DNA of 44,100 nt from Pseudomonas sp. GM78 (lineage in GTDB: Bacteria; Pseudomonadota; Gammaproteobacteria; Pseudomonadales; Pseudomonadaceae): NCBI RefSeq assembly GCF_000282475.1, contig NZ_AKJF01000082.1, positions 1 through 44,100 on the forward strand, in the 5' to 3' direction. The position numbers and the translations under genes are program-made. Positions within the stretch are counted from its first letter, which is position 1. Every line of letters starts with the position of its first letter. Below the pieces are notes generated by a model. It saw only the letters and a program-made list of their open reading frames with translations, ran no database searches and had not been told where the DNA came from. Of this stretch, positions 16,998-25,029 are shown one piece after another.

Positions 16998-17834
16998 TCA
17001 ACGGGGTTGGAGCTTTCCGAACGCACCCTGCTGATATCGATCAAGGGCTTCGGCCAGCGCGGGCTGAGAGGCAAGCGCCAGCGGTCCTTGCCAAAACACC
17101 GGCTGGTTAAGCGGGGCGCCAGAAAACAGCACGGCTTTGGCGTTGCCCTTGGGTGCGCGCAACCTGACTAAGCGATCGTCACCCAGCGGCAGATTCACCG
17201 GCAGCTTCAGTTCGATGAGATTGAAGGTGAGACCGTCGACCAACACATCGCCATCAATCGGCATCACGAACGCCACGTGCCCTTCGGGGATCGGAACGCT
17301 GAGTTCAGCGCCGTCCTCGATGGAGATGTCCAGCACGGTCACATCGGTGGGCACCGACAGGGGGGACGACACCTGTGCGAAACTGCCCAGTGGCACGCGC
17401 ACCTTGCTCCCCGGCAACCGAACCACGGGCACATCCTGGGCTTCAAGACTGAGCGCAAACGGAGCGTCGGCCTGGCGCTCCTGCGGCAAGTTGACGAAAA
17501 TTTGCAGCATGTGCACCGTTTTACCTGGCTCAGCCGGCACCTCCTCATGCACCACACCTTTACCAGCTGCCGTCCAATGCAGCCCGCCGGGTCTAATCAG
17601 GTTGCGATTACCCAGCGCATCCCGGTTTTCGATCCCGGTCTCGGAATCAAGAAACAGGTAGGACACCGCCGAGAATCCGGCATGCGGGTGTGGTGGAAAA
17701 GTCGGCCCGCTGATCCAGGCATGATCGACAGCAAGGAAGGGGTCGATAGGCTTGGCGAACTGATTTCCACGCAGACTGAAAGCCCGGAACTGGCTGCCGT
17801 GATTCATGCGCTGCAGACGTGCAATTGGTGACAT
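16998..17834 (-). CDS. Pirin family protein, second copy
   Basis: A 278-aa pirin with the metal-site pattern FPPHPHAGFSAVSYLFLD and GGLHWTAAGKGVVHEEVPAEPGKTVHMLQIF. It is clearly similar to the pirin at 11568 but about 34 residues longer at the C-terminus (QPVFWQGPLALASQ...). The ATG at 17834 has TGAGGA about 8 nt upstream on its strand. It lies 11 nt downstream of the OYE gene and is in the same operon. A cytosolic iron-binding cupin encoded beside a flavin reductase suggests response to quinone or electrophile stress; that link is inference. Confidence 0.92.
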   Translation of the reverse strand: MSPIARLQRMNHGSQFRAFSLRGNQFAKPIDPFLAVDHAWISGPTFPPHPHAGFSAVSYLFLDSETGIENRDALGNRNLIRPGGLHWTAAGKGVVHEEVPAEPGKTVHMLQIFVNLPQERQADAPFALSLEAQDVPVVRLPGSKVRVPLGSFAQVSSPLSVPTDVTVLDISIEDGAELSVPIPEGHVAFVMPIDGDVLVDGLTFNLIELKLPVNLPLGDDRLVRLRAPKGNAKAVLFSGAPLNQPVFWQGPLALASQPALAEALDRYQQGAFGKLQPR

Positions 17835-17845
17835 GGCCGTGTTCC

Positions 17846-18916
17846 TCAGACGCGTTGCGCTGCGGGCAAAGCAGGGTAGTCGATATACCCTTGCGCACCC
17901 GGTGCGTAGAACGAATTCTTGTCCGGAACGTTGAGCTGGGCGCCTGTGCGAAAGCGCTCGGGCAGATCCGGGTTGGCGAGGAATGCACTGCCAAAGACGG
18001 CAGCATCGGCGTGGCCGTCAGCGATCAGGGATTCGGCGGAGCGTTGATCGAGCCCACCACCGATGAGGTAACTGCCGTCGAACAGTGGGCGCAGCAACGT
18101 GTGGTAGTCGACGCTGGCTCCGAACAGGGCCACGTGCAGATAGGCGAGACTCAGTCCATGCAGGTGTTCGACCAGATAGGTGTAGGTTTCTTGCGGGTTG
18201 GCATCGACGATGTCGTTGAAGTTCATTTCAGGAGAGATCTTTAGCCCCACCCGATCACCACCAATTTCCGTCGAAATAGCGGACAGCACGTCCAGTACAA
18301 AGCGCACACGGTTTTCAACCGACCCACCGTATTCATCCGTGCGCTGATTGCTACCCGTCGAGAGAAATTGTTCAGGCAGATAGCCCGACGCGGCATGCAA
18401 CTCGACACCGTCGAAACCCGCCTCGATGGCCAGGCGCGCCGCTTGGCGATAGCCCTCAATGACAGCGGCGATCTCAACCACGCTTAGTGCATGGGGGGTG
18501 ACGAAATCCTGAAGGCCCGTCGCGGTCCAGGTCTGGCCGGCGGGTTTGATCGCGGAAGGTGCCTGTGGCTGGGCTCCATTCGGAAGCAGCGAAGGGTGCG
18601 AAATACGGCCACTGTGCATCAGTTGCATGAAAATCCTTCCGCCACGAGCATGCACGGCCTCGGTGACGTTCTTCCATGCGGCGACTTGTTCTGCCGTTTC
18701 TATACCTGGAGTACGGACATAACCTTTGCCCATTGCAATGGGGAATACGCCTTCACTGATGATCAGGCCGGCGCTGGCACGCTGTGCGTAGTAAGTCGCA
18801 ACGAGTTCACTTGGCACGCCAGCATCATCGGCACGCGAACGCGTCATTGGGGCCATGACCATACGGTTGGAGAGGGTGTAGCGACTGATCTGGACTTGGG
18901 AAAAGAGAGAATTCAT
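17846..18916 (-). CDS. Old Yellow Enzyme-type NADH:flavin oxidoreductase (NemA/XenB-like)
   Basis: A 356-aa TIM-barrel flavoprotein. Family motifs are NRMVMAPMTRSRA near the start, FMQLMHSGRISH, the active-site segment VELHAASGYLPEQFLS, then DEYGGSVENRVRF and the phosphate-binding end AVFGSAFLANPDL. The usual HxxN pair reads HAAS here. These enzymes reduce activated alkenes, nitro compounds and nitrate esters using FMN and NAD(P)H. The ATG at 18916 is chosen because GAGGAG lies 8-13 nt upstream on its strand; in-frame codons further upstream would fall within the promoter. It is first in an operon with the second pirin gene. Its promoter region is homologous to that of the LysR gene at 5006. 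Confidence 0.93.
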   Translation of the reverse strand: MNSLFSQVQISRYTLSNRMVMAPMTRSRADDAGVPSELVATYYAQRASAGLIISEGVFPIAMGKGYVRTPGIETAEQVAAWKNVTEAVHARGGRIFMQLMHSGRISHPSLLPNGAQPQAPSAIKPAGQTWTATGLQDFVTPHALSVVEIAAVIEGYRQAARLAIEAGFDGVELHAASGYLPEQFLSTGSNQRTDEYGGSVENRVRFVLDVLSAISTEIGGDRVGLKISPEMNFNDIVDANPQETYTYLVEHLHGLSLAYLHVALFGASVDYHTLLRPLFDGSYLIGGGLDQRSAESLIADGHADAAVFGSAFLANPDLPERFRTGAQLNVPDKNSFYAPGAQGYIDYPALPAAQRV

Positions 18917-18944
18917 TGTGGGGCTCCTCAATAGTGATGGAGCC

Positions 18945-19013
18945 ATCATTGACCAATCCGAATCCGGGATAAACTAGGTAAAACTGAAATGACTAATCCA
19001 TTAGTGGAGCAAT
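18945..19013. promoter_or_regulatory. OYE upstream region: LysR-type divergent promoter without its LysR gene
   Basis: The 69 nt align ungapped with 4933-5001 (54 identities). Even the Shine-Dalgarno region that serves the LysR gene at 5006 is retained here (TGGAGCAAT at 19005-19013), but the next bases do not encode an LTTR in any plus-strand frame: the frame from the ATG at 19012 stops after 26 codons with no HTH. The rest of the gap to 19217 holds one hairpin (19186-19207) and nothing else recognised. This looks like an LTTR-OYE intergenic region whose regulator gene has been lost or moved. Confidence 0.65.
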
Positions 19014-19185
19014 GCCTTTTAGCGGATTTCGCGATAGGCTCGGAAAATTCAGCGATCCCCTCGTGAGCGCAACTACGTTGGTAGAAAGCTAATACGGCTG
19101 ACGCCTAGAGGAGGGGGCACCTGTTTCGGGCGGATTTATGCTTCGGCTTGGCAGATCACATGCCATGCTGCAGGCAGAATGAACT

Positions 19186-19207
19186 CGACCGTGGTGGCCC
19201 ACGGTCG
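19186..19207. terminator. Perfect 9-bp-stem hairpin downstream of the RHH gene
   Basis: CGACCGTGG (19186-19194) and CCACGGTCG (19199-19207) are perfect inverted arms with a 4-nt loop. It is 10 nt past the end of the minus-strand RHH gene at 19218. There is no T-tract on the minus strand, so it is a possible rather than a typical terminator. Confidence 0.45.
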
Positions 19208-19217
19208 TTGTCATAGG

Positions 19218-19451
19218 CTAATCGACACTCAATAGTTGCTGTCGAATGTGGACGCTGTTCAATCGATCATCGGCGTCCATATCCGTCTCAGTCAGAATGT
19301 CTGATATGCCTGAACCTTCTTCGACCCTATCCAACCAGTACAGCACTGCTTTCTTCATAAACCAATGTGGCGTTCGATCCAACGAAGCGGCTGCCTGTTT
19401 GATCCTTTGCTTTGTTGAGGGATCAAGTTTTATCCCTGTCGTCGTGCTCAC
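19218..19451 (-). CDS. Stand-alone ribbon-helix-helix regulator, PutA N-terminal type
   Basis: A 77-aa protein: TTTGIKLDPSTKQRIKQAAASLDRTPHWFMKKAVLYWLDRVEEG. This matches the RHH DNA-binding domain found at the start of trifunctional PutA, which represses put genes, but here without the proline and P5C dehydrogenase domains. A short acidic tail follows. The GTG at 19451 is used, with GGGAGGAGG a few nt upstream on its strand. It lies 39 nt downstream of the permease gene on the same strand and is probably co-transcribed. A proline-type regulator next to ornithine cyclodeaminase (whose product is proline) makes local control plausible. It could also be the relic of a larger putA. Confidence 0.75.
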   Translation of the reverse strand: MSTTTGIKLDPSTKQRIKQAAASLDRTPHWFMKKAVLYWLDRVEEGSGISDILTETDMDADDRLNSVHIRQQLLSVD

Positions 19452-19490
19452 ACAAGCCTCCTCCCTATTACCTGCCTTTTTCCATGAGCA

Positions 19491-20909
19491 TTAAGCTGCA
19501 GTGGCTGCTACGTGTTGAGCGGTAGCCTTCGCGTTTCGACGATAGGCAAGTAGTAAGCCGATGTACCAGACGGGCATCACATAGAGGGCAGTACGAGTGT
19601 CTGGCTCCAGGGTAAGGAGACACAGAACAGAGATCAGGAAAACTTGAGCCAGTGCTGCTGTGAGCCTGCCACCGGGAAGCTTGAATTTGGATCGCAAGTG
19701 AGCCTCGTGGTCCTGGCGACGGTATGCGAAGTAGGACATGAGAATCAGTGACCATGTGACGATGACCATCACAGCGGAAATGGTTGAGACCAAAGTAAAG
19801 ACGGCCATCACGTCTGGGATCACGAACAACAGTGTCAACGCGATAGTCATGCAGAGGCCAGAAAACATCAGCGCTCGGACTGGCGTACCGGAGCCGGACA
19901 ACCTCCCAAATGCCTTCGGCGCCTGCTGCTGGTGAGAAAGACCGTAGAGCATCCTTGAGCCCGAATATACGCCGCTATTGGCGGAGGATGCTGCAGACGT
20001 CATTACTACGAAGTTGATCATACCTGCAGCAGCTGGGAGGCCACCCAATAAGAACAGTTCAACGAAAGGGCTGCGATTAGCCGGGACATTGGCCCAAGAG
20101 ATCACGCTGATGATGCAGGCGAGTGCTGTGATGTAGAACAAAAGGATACGCAGTGGGATCGTGTTGATCGCCTTAGGCAGTGTTTTCTCGGGGTTATGGG
20201 CCTCAGCCGCTGCAGTACCAATCAATTCTGTACCGACAAACGAGAAGATTGCGATCTGGAATCCGGCCAGGAAGCCGACAATGCCATGGGGCATGACCAC
20301 GCCAGGCTCAACCAAATGGCTGAAGGAGGCGGTTACGCCTACTGGGGAGGTATAGGATGTGGCGACCATTACGAGGCCTGTGATAACCAGTGCGACGATG
20401 GCGATGATCTTGACTAGGCCGAACCAGAACTCCACTTCACCAAACGCCTTCACGGCCAGCATATTGAGTGCTACGAGGAGGAACATCGTAGCGAAGGCCG
20501 GAATCCATGTGGGTAAGTCTGGATACCAATATTGGAGAAATCCTGCCACGACGACCACGTCGCCAACCGCTACTACTACCCAACTGAGCCAGTATGACCA
20601 GCTCAGTATGAAGCCGGCACGTGGACCAAGGTAGTGATGGACGAGATCTGCGAACGACCCCATTTCAAGATTGGCAAGGAGCATTTCCCCCATTGCCCGC
20701 ATGATACAGAAGACAAAAAAACCGATGATTGCATAGACCAGGATAATTGATGACCCAGACAGCGCAATCATCTTTCCAGACCCCATAAATAGGCCTGTAC
20801 CAATTGCTCCACTAATAGCAATCAGTTGGATGTGTCGATTTTCCAAGTGCCGTTTTAATGTTCGACTATCACTTTGAGTCTCGTCTTGCGGCTTGCACGT
20901 TTGATGCAT
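19491..20909 (-). CDS. APC-family amino acid permease
   Basis: A 472-aa inner-membrane transporter with about 12 hydrophobic segments. The conserved start LKRHLENRHIQLIAISGAIGTGLFMGSG is the AAT-family signature; SFVGTELIGTAAAEAHNPEKTLPKAIN in the middle is the second conserved element. Relatives carry D-Ser/D-Ala/Gly, proline, aromatic or basic amino acids with protons. The context (ornithine cyclodeaminase, citrulline hydrolase, Lrp regulator, PutA-type RHH) suggests citrulline, ornithine or proline. The ATG at 20909 is followed by a hydrophilic N-terminus. The RHH gene follows in the same direction. Confidence 0.93.
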   Translation of the reverse strand: MHQTCKPQDETQSDSRTLKRHLENRHIQLIAISGAIGTGLFMGSGKMIALSGSSIILVYAIIGFFVFCIMRAMGEMLLANLEMGSFADLVHHYLGPRAGFILSWSYWLSWVVVAVGDVVVVAGFLQYWYPDLPTWIPAFATMFLLVALNMLAVKAFGEVEFWFGLVKIIAIVALVITGLVMVATSYTSPVGVTASFSHLVEPGVVMPHGIVGFLAGFQIAIFSFVGTELIGTAAAEAHNPEKTLPKAINTIPLRILLFYITALACIISVISWANVPANRSPFVELFLLGGLPAAAGMINFVVMTSAASSANSGVYSGSRMLYGLSHQQQAPKAFGRLSGSGTPVRALMFSGLCMTIALTLLFVIPDVMAVFTLVSTISAVMVIVTWSLILMSYFAYRRQDHEAHLRSKFKLPGGRLTAALAQVFLISVLCLLTLEPDTRTALYVMPVWYIGLLLAYRRNAKATAQHVAATAA

Positions 20910-21230
20910 GTTTGACCTCTTATTTTTTTCTGTGAAGCCTCAGCCTATCCCTCTTGATTGAAGGTGTTTTTATTCAGGCGTGAGTTATTGACGTCTCGTA
21001 AAACAAAGATTGGGCTTGTCCACAGACTTAGTTATTCCAACCTTTTAGCTCCCCCATACATGCTCGGAGTCGCTCAGCCATACGCTGGAGGCAACCCATT
21101 CTGCCAGCCACAGTTGCCAACCGGAACGCTACAAAGCGTCAGGCCGGAGCGCAAAATTAAGCACTTTGCATTGAAAACTGTGCAGATTGATAAGCTGCAC
21201 AGACATGGTGCAAAACCGCGCCAATCTGGC
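20910..21230. other. 321-nt intergenic region between permease and Lrp genes
   Basis: No convincing gene. It must hold the permease promoter (the segment next to 20909 is AT-rich) and the 3' end of the Lrp gene. A perfect 8-bp inverted repeat, CTGTGCAG (21178-21185) and CTGCACAG (21195-21202) with a 9-nt loop, lies 29 nt past the Lrp stop and may end that transcript or be a regulator site. Confidence 0.5.
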
Positions 21231-21653
21231 TTACATCTTGAAGGTCGATAGGAGGATGCTGGTCTCGGTGTTTTCGATGTGCTGGATCGAGCGGATGTTA
21301 TTCAGCGCCTTATCAAAGGCTTCCAGCGTTTCCGCCCTGAGTTCCGCCATGAGATCCCAGCGGCCATTGGTAGTGTGGATGGCGACAACGTTAGGATGCC
21401 CGCGTAGAGCGTGTTTGACCTCGGCGGCATGGTGCCCGCTGATGCCGATACTGGTGATTGCTCTCACGCCGCGTTCTATGGCGTCAGACTGAAGACGGAT
21501 CGTATACCCCATGATGATGCCTTGGTCTTCAAGCTTCGTGAGGCGATTCTGAACGGTGGCGCGTGCGACTTTCAGCTTCTTCGCCAGCGTCATTACCGGG
21601 GTGCGAGCGTTGTCACGCAACAGAGCGATAAGCTCACTATCAATGCTATCCAT
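21231..21653 (-). CDS. Lrp/AsnC-family transcriptional regulator
   Basis: A 140-aa Lrp-type protein: HTH in DSIDSELIALLRDNARTPVMTLAKKLKVARATVQNRLTKLEDQG, then the RAM ligand-binding domain (VRAITSIGISGHHAAEVKHALRGHPNVVAIHTTNGRWDLMAEL). The ATG at 21653 is preferred to the adjacent TTG. It diverges from ornithine cyclodeaminase (182 nt between start codons), the standard layout for a local activator of amino-acid catabolism. Likely effector is an amino acid of the pathway, such as ornithine, citrulline or arginine; that is inference. Confidence 0.93.
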   Translation of the reverse strand: MDSIDSELIALLRDNARTPVMTLAKKLKVARATVQNRLTKLEDQGIIMGYTIRLQSDAIERGVRAITSIGISGHHAAEVKHALRGHPNVVAIHTTNGRWDLMAELRAETLEAFDKALNNIRSIQHIENTETSILLSTFKM

Positions 21654-21835
21654 CAACGCCTACCATCCAAATTGCTATTTTAAGTTAGCAGATTGTCTAG
21701 GAAACCGATAATTCTGGCAACCTGTAGGCTTCAATTTGTATTGTTTTTTCATCAAAATTTCCGAGGTGGCAAGAATTCATACTTAGCGCTCGCCCTGCAC
21801 TACTTAATGGCTGGCGCACTCATTAGGTGCATAAG

Positions 21836-22888
21836 ATGACACATTTCATAGACGTTCCTACAATGTCTGATCTAGTTCACGACATCGGGGTAGTCCGGTT
21901 CTTGGGTGAGCTTTCCGATGTAATTCGGGACGACTTTAAGCGCTGGCCGGAATTCGATAAGTCTGCCCGTTTAGCAAGTCATTCTGAAGTAGGCGTCATT
22001 GAGTTGATGCCCGTGGCAGACACCACTCAATATGCGTTCAAGTATGTAAATGGCCATCCTGCCAACACCTTCAAAGACCTCCACACCGTTATGGCATTTG
22101 GCGTGTTGGCCAATGTAGAAACTGGTTACCCAGTCTTGCTTTCTGAGCTGACCATTGCGACTGCACTGCGTACCGCCGCTACTTCACTGGTGGCCGCCAA
22201 GGCGCTGGCCCGCCCTGATTCTCGGAGGATGGCTCTCATCGGCAACGGTGCCCAGAGTGAGTTCCAGGCGGTGGCATTCCATAAGCACCTCGGAATCCAA
22301 GAGATCGTTGCTTACGACACCGACCCGCTCGCCACTGCGAAGCTGATCAGGAATTTGCAGGAGTACCCAGAGCTCAAGATCACTCGAGCCGAAAGTGTTG
22401 TCGAAGCTGTGCGGGGCGCGGACATCGTGACCACCGTTACCGCAGATAAGGCCTACGCAACGATCATCACGCCTGAGATGCTTGAGCCTGGCATGCACTT
22501 GAATGCCGTTGGTGGCGACTGCCCTGGCAAAACTGAACTCCACGTTGACGTCCTTCGTAATGCCAAGGTGTTCGTGGAGTACGAGCCACAGACCCGCATC
22601 GAAGGTGACATTCAACAGCTCGAAGCTGACGCCCCTGTATTTGACCTCTGGCGGGTGCTCACCGGTGAACAAGAAGGTCGCCAGAGCGCTGAGCAAGTGA
22701 CCGTGTTCGACTCTGTTGGCTTTGCTCTTGAGGACTACTCGGTACTGCGCTACGTACTCCAACAGGCAGAAAAACGTGGAGCTGGCACGAAGATCGACCT
22801 CGTTCCATGGGTCGAGGATGATCCGAAAGATTTGTTTAGCCACACCCGTGGCAGCTCCGCCAAAAAACGCATCCGACGCGTTGCATAA
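21836..22888 (+). CDS. ocd: Ornithine cyclodeaminase
   Basis: A 350-aa member of the ornithine cyclodeaminase/mu-crystallin family, full length for the bacterial enzyme. Visible are ELMPVADTTQYAFKYVNGHPANT (substrate and Lys region), ELTIATALRTAATSLVAAKALARP, the Rossmann motif LIGNGAQSEFQ and GMHLNAVGGDCPGKTEL with the catalytic Asp. It converts L-ornithine to L-proline and ammonia with bound NAD+. ATG 21836 is chosen (AGG 8 nt upstream) over a GTG at 21827. The citrulline hydrolase gene starts 26 nt after its stop, so the two form one operon. Confidence 0.95.
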   Translation: MTHFIDVPTMSDLVHDIGVVRFLGELSDVIRDDFKRWPEFDKSARLASHSEVGVIELMPVADTTQYAFKYVNGHPANTFKDLHTVMAFGVLANVETGYPVLLSELTIATALRTAATSLVAAKALARPDSRRMALIGNGAQSEFQAVAFHKHLGIQEIVAYDTDPLATAKLIRNLQEYPELKITRAESVVEAVRGADIVTTVTADKAYATIITPEMLEPGMHLNAVGGDCPGKTELHVDVLRNAKVFVEYEPQTRIEGDIQQLEADAPVFDLWRVLTGEQEGRQSAEQVTVFDSVGFALEDYSVLRYVLQQAEKRGAGTKIDLVPWVEDDPKDLFSHTRGSSAKKRIRRVA

Positions 22889-22914
22889 AAAAGCCCCTGC
22901 ATTGGTGACTCAAG

Positions 22915-23853
22915 ATGGCATTTCCTACGCGTTCGATTCAAGCGCCTGCGGCAATTGTGATGGTTCGTCCACACGCCTTTACGCCTAACCCAGAAACGGC
23001 TGCAGACAACTCGTTCCAGAGCTCGAACCATGACCTCGCGGCATTAAACCTCGCTGAGGTGGCTCGTGATGAGGTGACTCAGGCTGCTGAGCGGTTGGAG
23101 GCTGAGGGTGTAAGGGTTCACCTGTTCGATGATTTCGGTGAAAAGAACACCCCAGACTCTGTGTTCCCGAACAACTGGTTCTCTACTCACCCTGGTGGGC
23201 ACGTCGCAATCTACTCGATGTATTCGCGAAACCGTCGCCGCGAAAGGCGTACAGACGTAATCGAGATGCTCAAACAGGAGTATCGGGTTCAGGACGTGAT
23301 TGACTATTCTGGCCTTGAGCAAGACGAGTTGTTCCTCGAAGGCACCGGGGCCATGGTGTTCGACCACATGTCTCGGGTGGCCTATGTGGCGCGTTCGAAT
23401 AGAGCAGATCCGATTGCCTTGGAGCGCTTCTGTACACACTTCAATTTCGAGCCAATGGTGTTCGATACGGCGGATGAGAAGGGAACTCCGATTTACCACA
23501 CCAACGTTTTGATGTGTGTGGGGACTGAGTTCGCGCTGGTTGGTTTTGGCACATACACCAACAAGGCTAGAGCTGAAGAAGTTCGTATGCGCCTGAGAGA
23601 GTCTGGTCGAGATGTTATCGATCTGACGAACCAGCAGATCAATGAATTTGCCGGCAACGCAATCGAACTCTCTGGGCGAGACGGTCGCATCCTGGCCCTC
23701 TCGCGTAGAGCTTTCAGCAGCCTGACCCAGGAGCAGTGTCAACGCATCGAGCGTTCGGCCAGGTTAGTGCCGCTGGATGTTCCAACTATCGAGATGGCCG
23801 GTGGCTCCGTCCGTTGCATGATCGCGGGAATCCATCTTTCGCCTCGGAAGTAA
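22915..23853 (+). CDS. ctlX: Amidinotransferase-fold citrulline hydrolase (CtlX-like)
   Basis: A 312-aa guanidino-modifying-superfamily protein. Conserved parts: VRPHAFTPNPETAADNSFQ, FPNNWFSTHPGGHVAIYSM (substrate Asp/Asn region), LEGTGAMVFDH, the catalytic His in IYHTNVLMCVG, and the C-terminal catalytic Cys301 in AGGSVRCMIAG. CtlX-type enzymes are reported to release ornithine from citrulline. Encoded directly after ocd, it would give citrulline -> ornithine -> proline. Arginine deiminase-like activity is the alternative. A weak ribosome site and the short gap suggest coupling to ocd. A strong terminator follows. Confidence 0.88.
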   Translation: MAFPTRSIQAPAAIVMVRPHAFTPNPETAADNSFQSSNHDLAALNLAEVARDEVTQAAERLEAEGVRVHLFDDFGEKNTPDSVFPNNWFSTHPGGHVAIYSMYSRNRRRERRTDVIEMLKQEYRVQDVIDYSGLEQDELFLEGTGAMVFDHMSRVAYVARSNRADPIALERFCTHFNFEPMVFDTADEKGTPIYHTNVLMCVGTEFALVGFGTYTNKARAEEVRMRLRESGRDVIDLTNQQINEFAGNAIELSGRDGRILALSRRAFSSLTQEQCQRIERSARLVPLDVPTIEMAGGSVRCMIAGIHLSPRK

Positions 23854-23864
23854 TCCTCCGGTAA

Positions 23865-23899
23865 GAAAAATCCCCATCCTCTGTCGGTGGGGATTTTTC
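23865..23899 (+). terminator. Intrinsic terminator after ctlX
   Basis: A perfect 12-bp stem, GAAAAATCCCCA (23865-23876) with TGGGGATTTTTC (23888-23899), has an 11-nt loop. The 3' arm includes T5, giving a rho-independent terminator 12 nt after the ctlX stop codon; the A-rich 5' arm makes it work in both directions. Confidence 0.92.
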
Positions 23900-24088
23900 T
23901 TCGTCAACTTGCGACGCTGTCGTGGCCTTGAGGTGCTGAGACACCTAGAGCGTGGCATGACCCATTGCGCGTCCGCATGATTAGGGCCAGGTCTTCGAGG
24001 CCTGAACGCTCAGCAAGTACAAAAGCAACATTCCGCAGCGCAGAAGTGAGCCTAAGCAACCCGATATGCGTACCAATGGCGTTTTCGA

Positions 24089-24535
24089 TCAAAACAAGCC
24101 TTCTGCAACCTGTATTAGCATCTCCTCTACCTGGTGAGTACCTGATGCAGTTGCGAGCATCGCGATTGGATCCTTTCCTGAAAAACGACTCTTGGGCTTC
24201 GAAAGCCACGACCGGGCTTTCTCTTCGCTCCCAAATACCACTTCCGCCATAGCCAAGATATAGGCATTTCTGAATAGGCGGTCACTCTCATCTACTGTAA
24301 GTTTCTGCCCGCGCGACAACCGGAAGCTGAGTGTCTTGTGAGAGACAATGTGGTCACGTTGATGTAGGGGGATCTTGCCCAGCTCACAAAAAATATTGAA
24401 CCGGTCGATTGAAAAGCCTGCAAAGATCATCTCGTGGAGATCAGAGTCTGAAGCGTCAATAGGGAGATTGAGTAATTCTGACAACCCGCCCCGGAAGGCA
24501 CGATAAAAATCCTCTTTCAGCACTTCGGGAAGCAT
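24089..24535 (-). CDS. Xre/MbcA/ParS-type antitoxin, apparently orphan
   Basis: A 148-aa protein. The first ~70 residues resemble the Xre-like HTH of RES-Xre antitoxins (...IFCELGKIPLHQRDHIVSHKTLSFRLSRGQKLTVDESDRLFRNA). The C-terminal part, AEVVFGSEEKARSWLSKPKSRFSGKDPIAMLATASGTHQVEEMLIQVAEG, is the DUF2384-type toxin-binding domain. In intact loci a RES-domain NADase gene follows immediately. Here the bases downstream on the minus strand (24088-23900) hold no RES motif in any frame, so the toxin is missing. AAGGTG lies 5 nt upstream of the ATG. It could act as a solitary antitoxin against related toxins elsewhere, or be a relic. Confidence 0.8.
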   Translation of the reverse strand: MLPEVLKEDFYRAFRGGLSELLNLPIDASDSDLHEMIFAGFSIDRFNIFCELGKIPLHQRDHIVSHKTLSFRLSRGQKLTVDESDRLFRNAYILAMAEVVFGSEEKARSWLSKPKSRFSGKDPIAMLATASGTHQVEEMLIQVAEGLF

Positions 24536-24735
24536 GGTGCACCTTCATGGTTGGATCTTTGCCACTTAGTATCTGGCAGATCCATATTGCATGAAAGCGC
24601 GCAGATTTTGACGGCCTATTCCACATGGATCATTTGGAACTCGAGGGGCAGGGAAGCGCCCAGTCACTAGGGTGCTCGGTCAGGAGCGAAAACCCATAAG
24701 GATGGCTAAATCCATATCAACGCATGCGTATTGGT

Positions 24736-24990
24736 TCAGTCGCTTGCCGTCAAATCAGAAGCCAATTCGTGGAGAGACAGCGCTTCTGGCAAGAGAAATT
24801 GCGGCTCGCAATCCAATACGGTGGCTATGCGGTATAGCTTTTCCACGGTGATGTTGACTTCACCGCGCTCAATACGCCCCATATAGCTACGATCGACACT
24901 GCAGGAGTGCGCCAAGGCATCTTGGGAAAATCCTTTGGCCTTCCTTTGTGTCCGTATTCTTTCGCCCAATGCCTTCGCAAGCTGATGCAT
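24736..24990 (-). CDS. XRE-family repressor of the divergent helicase operon
   Basis: An 84-aa single-domain Cro/C1 HTH protein: LAKALGERIRTQRKAKGFSQDALAHSCSVDRSYMGRIERGEVNITVEKLYRIATVLDCEPQFLL, the standard five-helix fold, with a short acidic tail. ATG 24990 is chosen because GAGG lies 5 nt upstream on its strand; the frame stays open upstream but from a TTG only. Its ribosome site falls inside an imperfect inverted repeat (24993-25016). The divergent promoter 60 nt away has its -10 inside a perfect palindrome. Small XRE proteins of this kind (controller type) repress restriction and defence operons until their product accumulates. Confidence 0.92.
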   Translation of the reverse strand: MHQLAKALGERIRTQRKAKGFSQDALAHSCSVDRSYMGRIERGEVNITVEKLYRIATVLDCEPQFLLPEALSLHELASDLTASD

Positions 24991-24992
24991 AA

Positions 24993-25016
24993 CCGCCTCG
25001 GTTCCCACTGAGGCGG
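24993..25016. promoter_or_regulatory. Inverted repeat over the XRE ribosome site
   Basis: CCGCCTCGGT (24993-25002) and ACTGAGGCGG (25007-25016) are inverted arms with one mismatch and a 4-nt gap. The left arm contains the Shine-Dalgarno of the minus-strand XRE gene, so the element could be an autoregulatory operator or an mRNA hairpin that hides the ribosome site. Confidence 0.5.
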
Positions 25017-25029
25017 CACTATCGTGCGT

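Noticed and set aside
19012-19092. 26-codon ORF starting at the ATG after the OYE-side GGAG
   Set aside because: No HTH or other features; it is simply what follows the retained LysR ribosome site after loss of the LysR gene.
23044-23742. 232-codon minus-strand frame opposite ctlX
   Set aside because: The plus-strand CtlX frame has catalytic motifs, conserved length and a terminator; the antisense frame has none.
23900-24088. Possible RES toxin after the orphan antitoxin (minus strand)
   Set aside because: Translated in all three minus frames; no RES start or conserved Arg/Glu/Ser pattern appears, and the longest frame overlaps the antitoxin gene out of frame.
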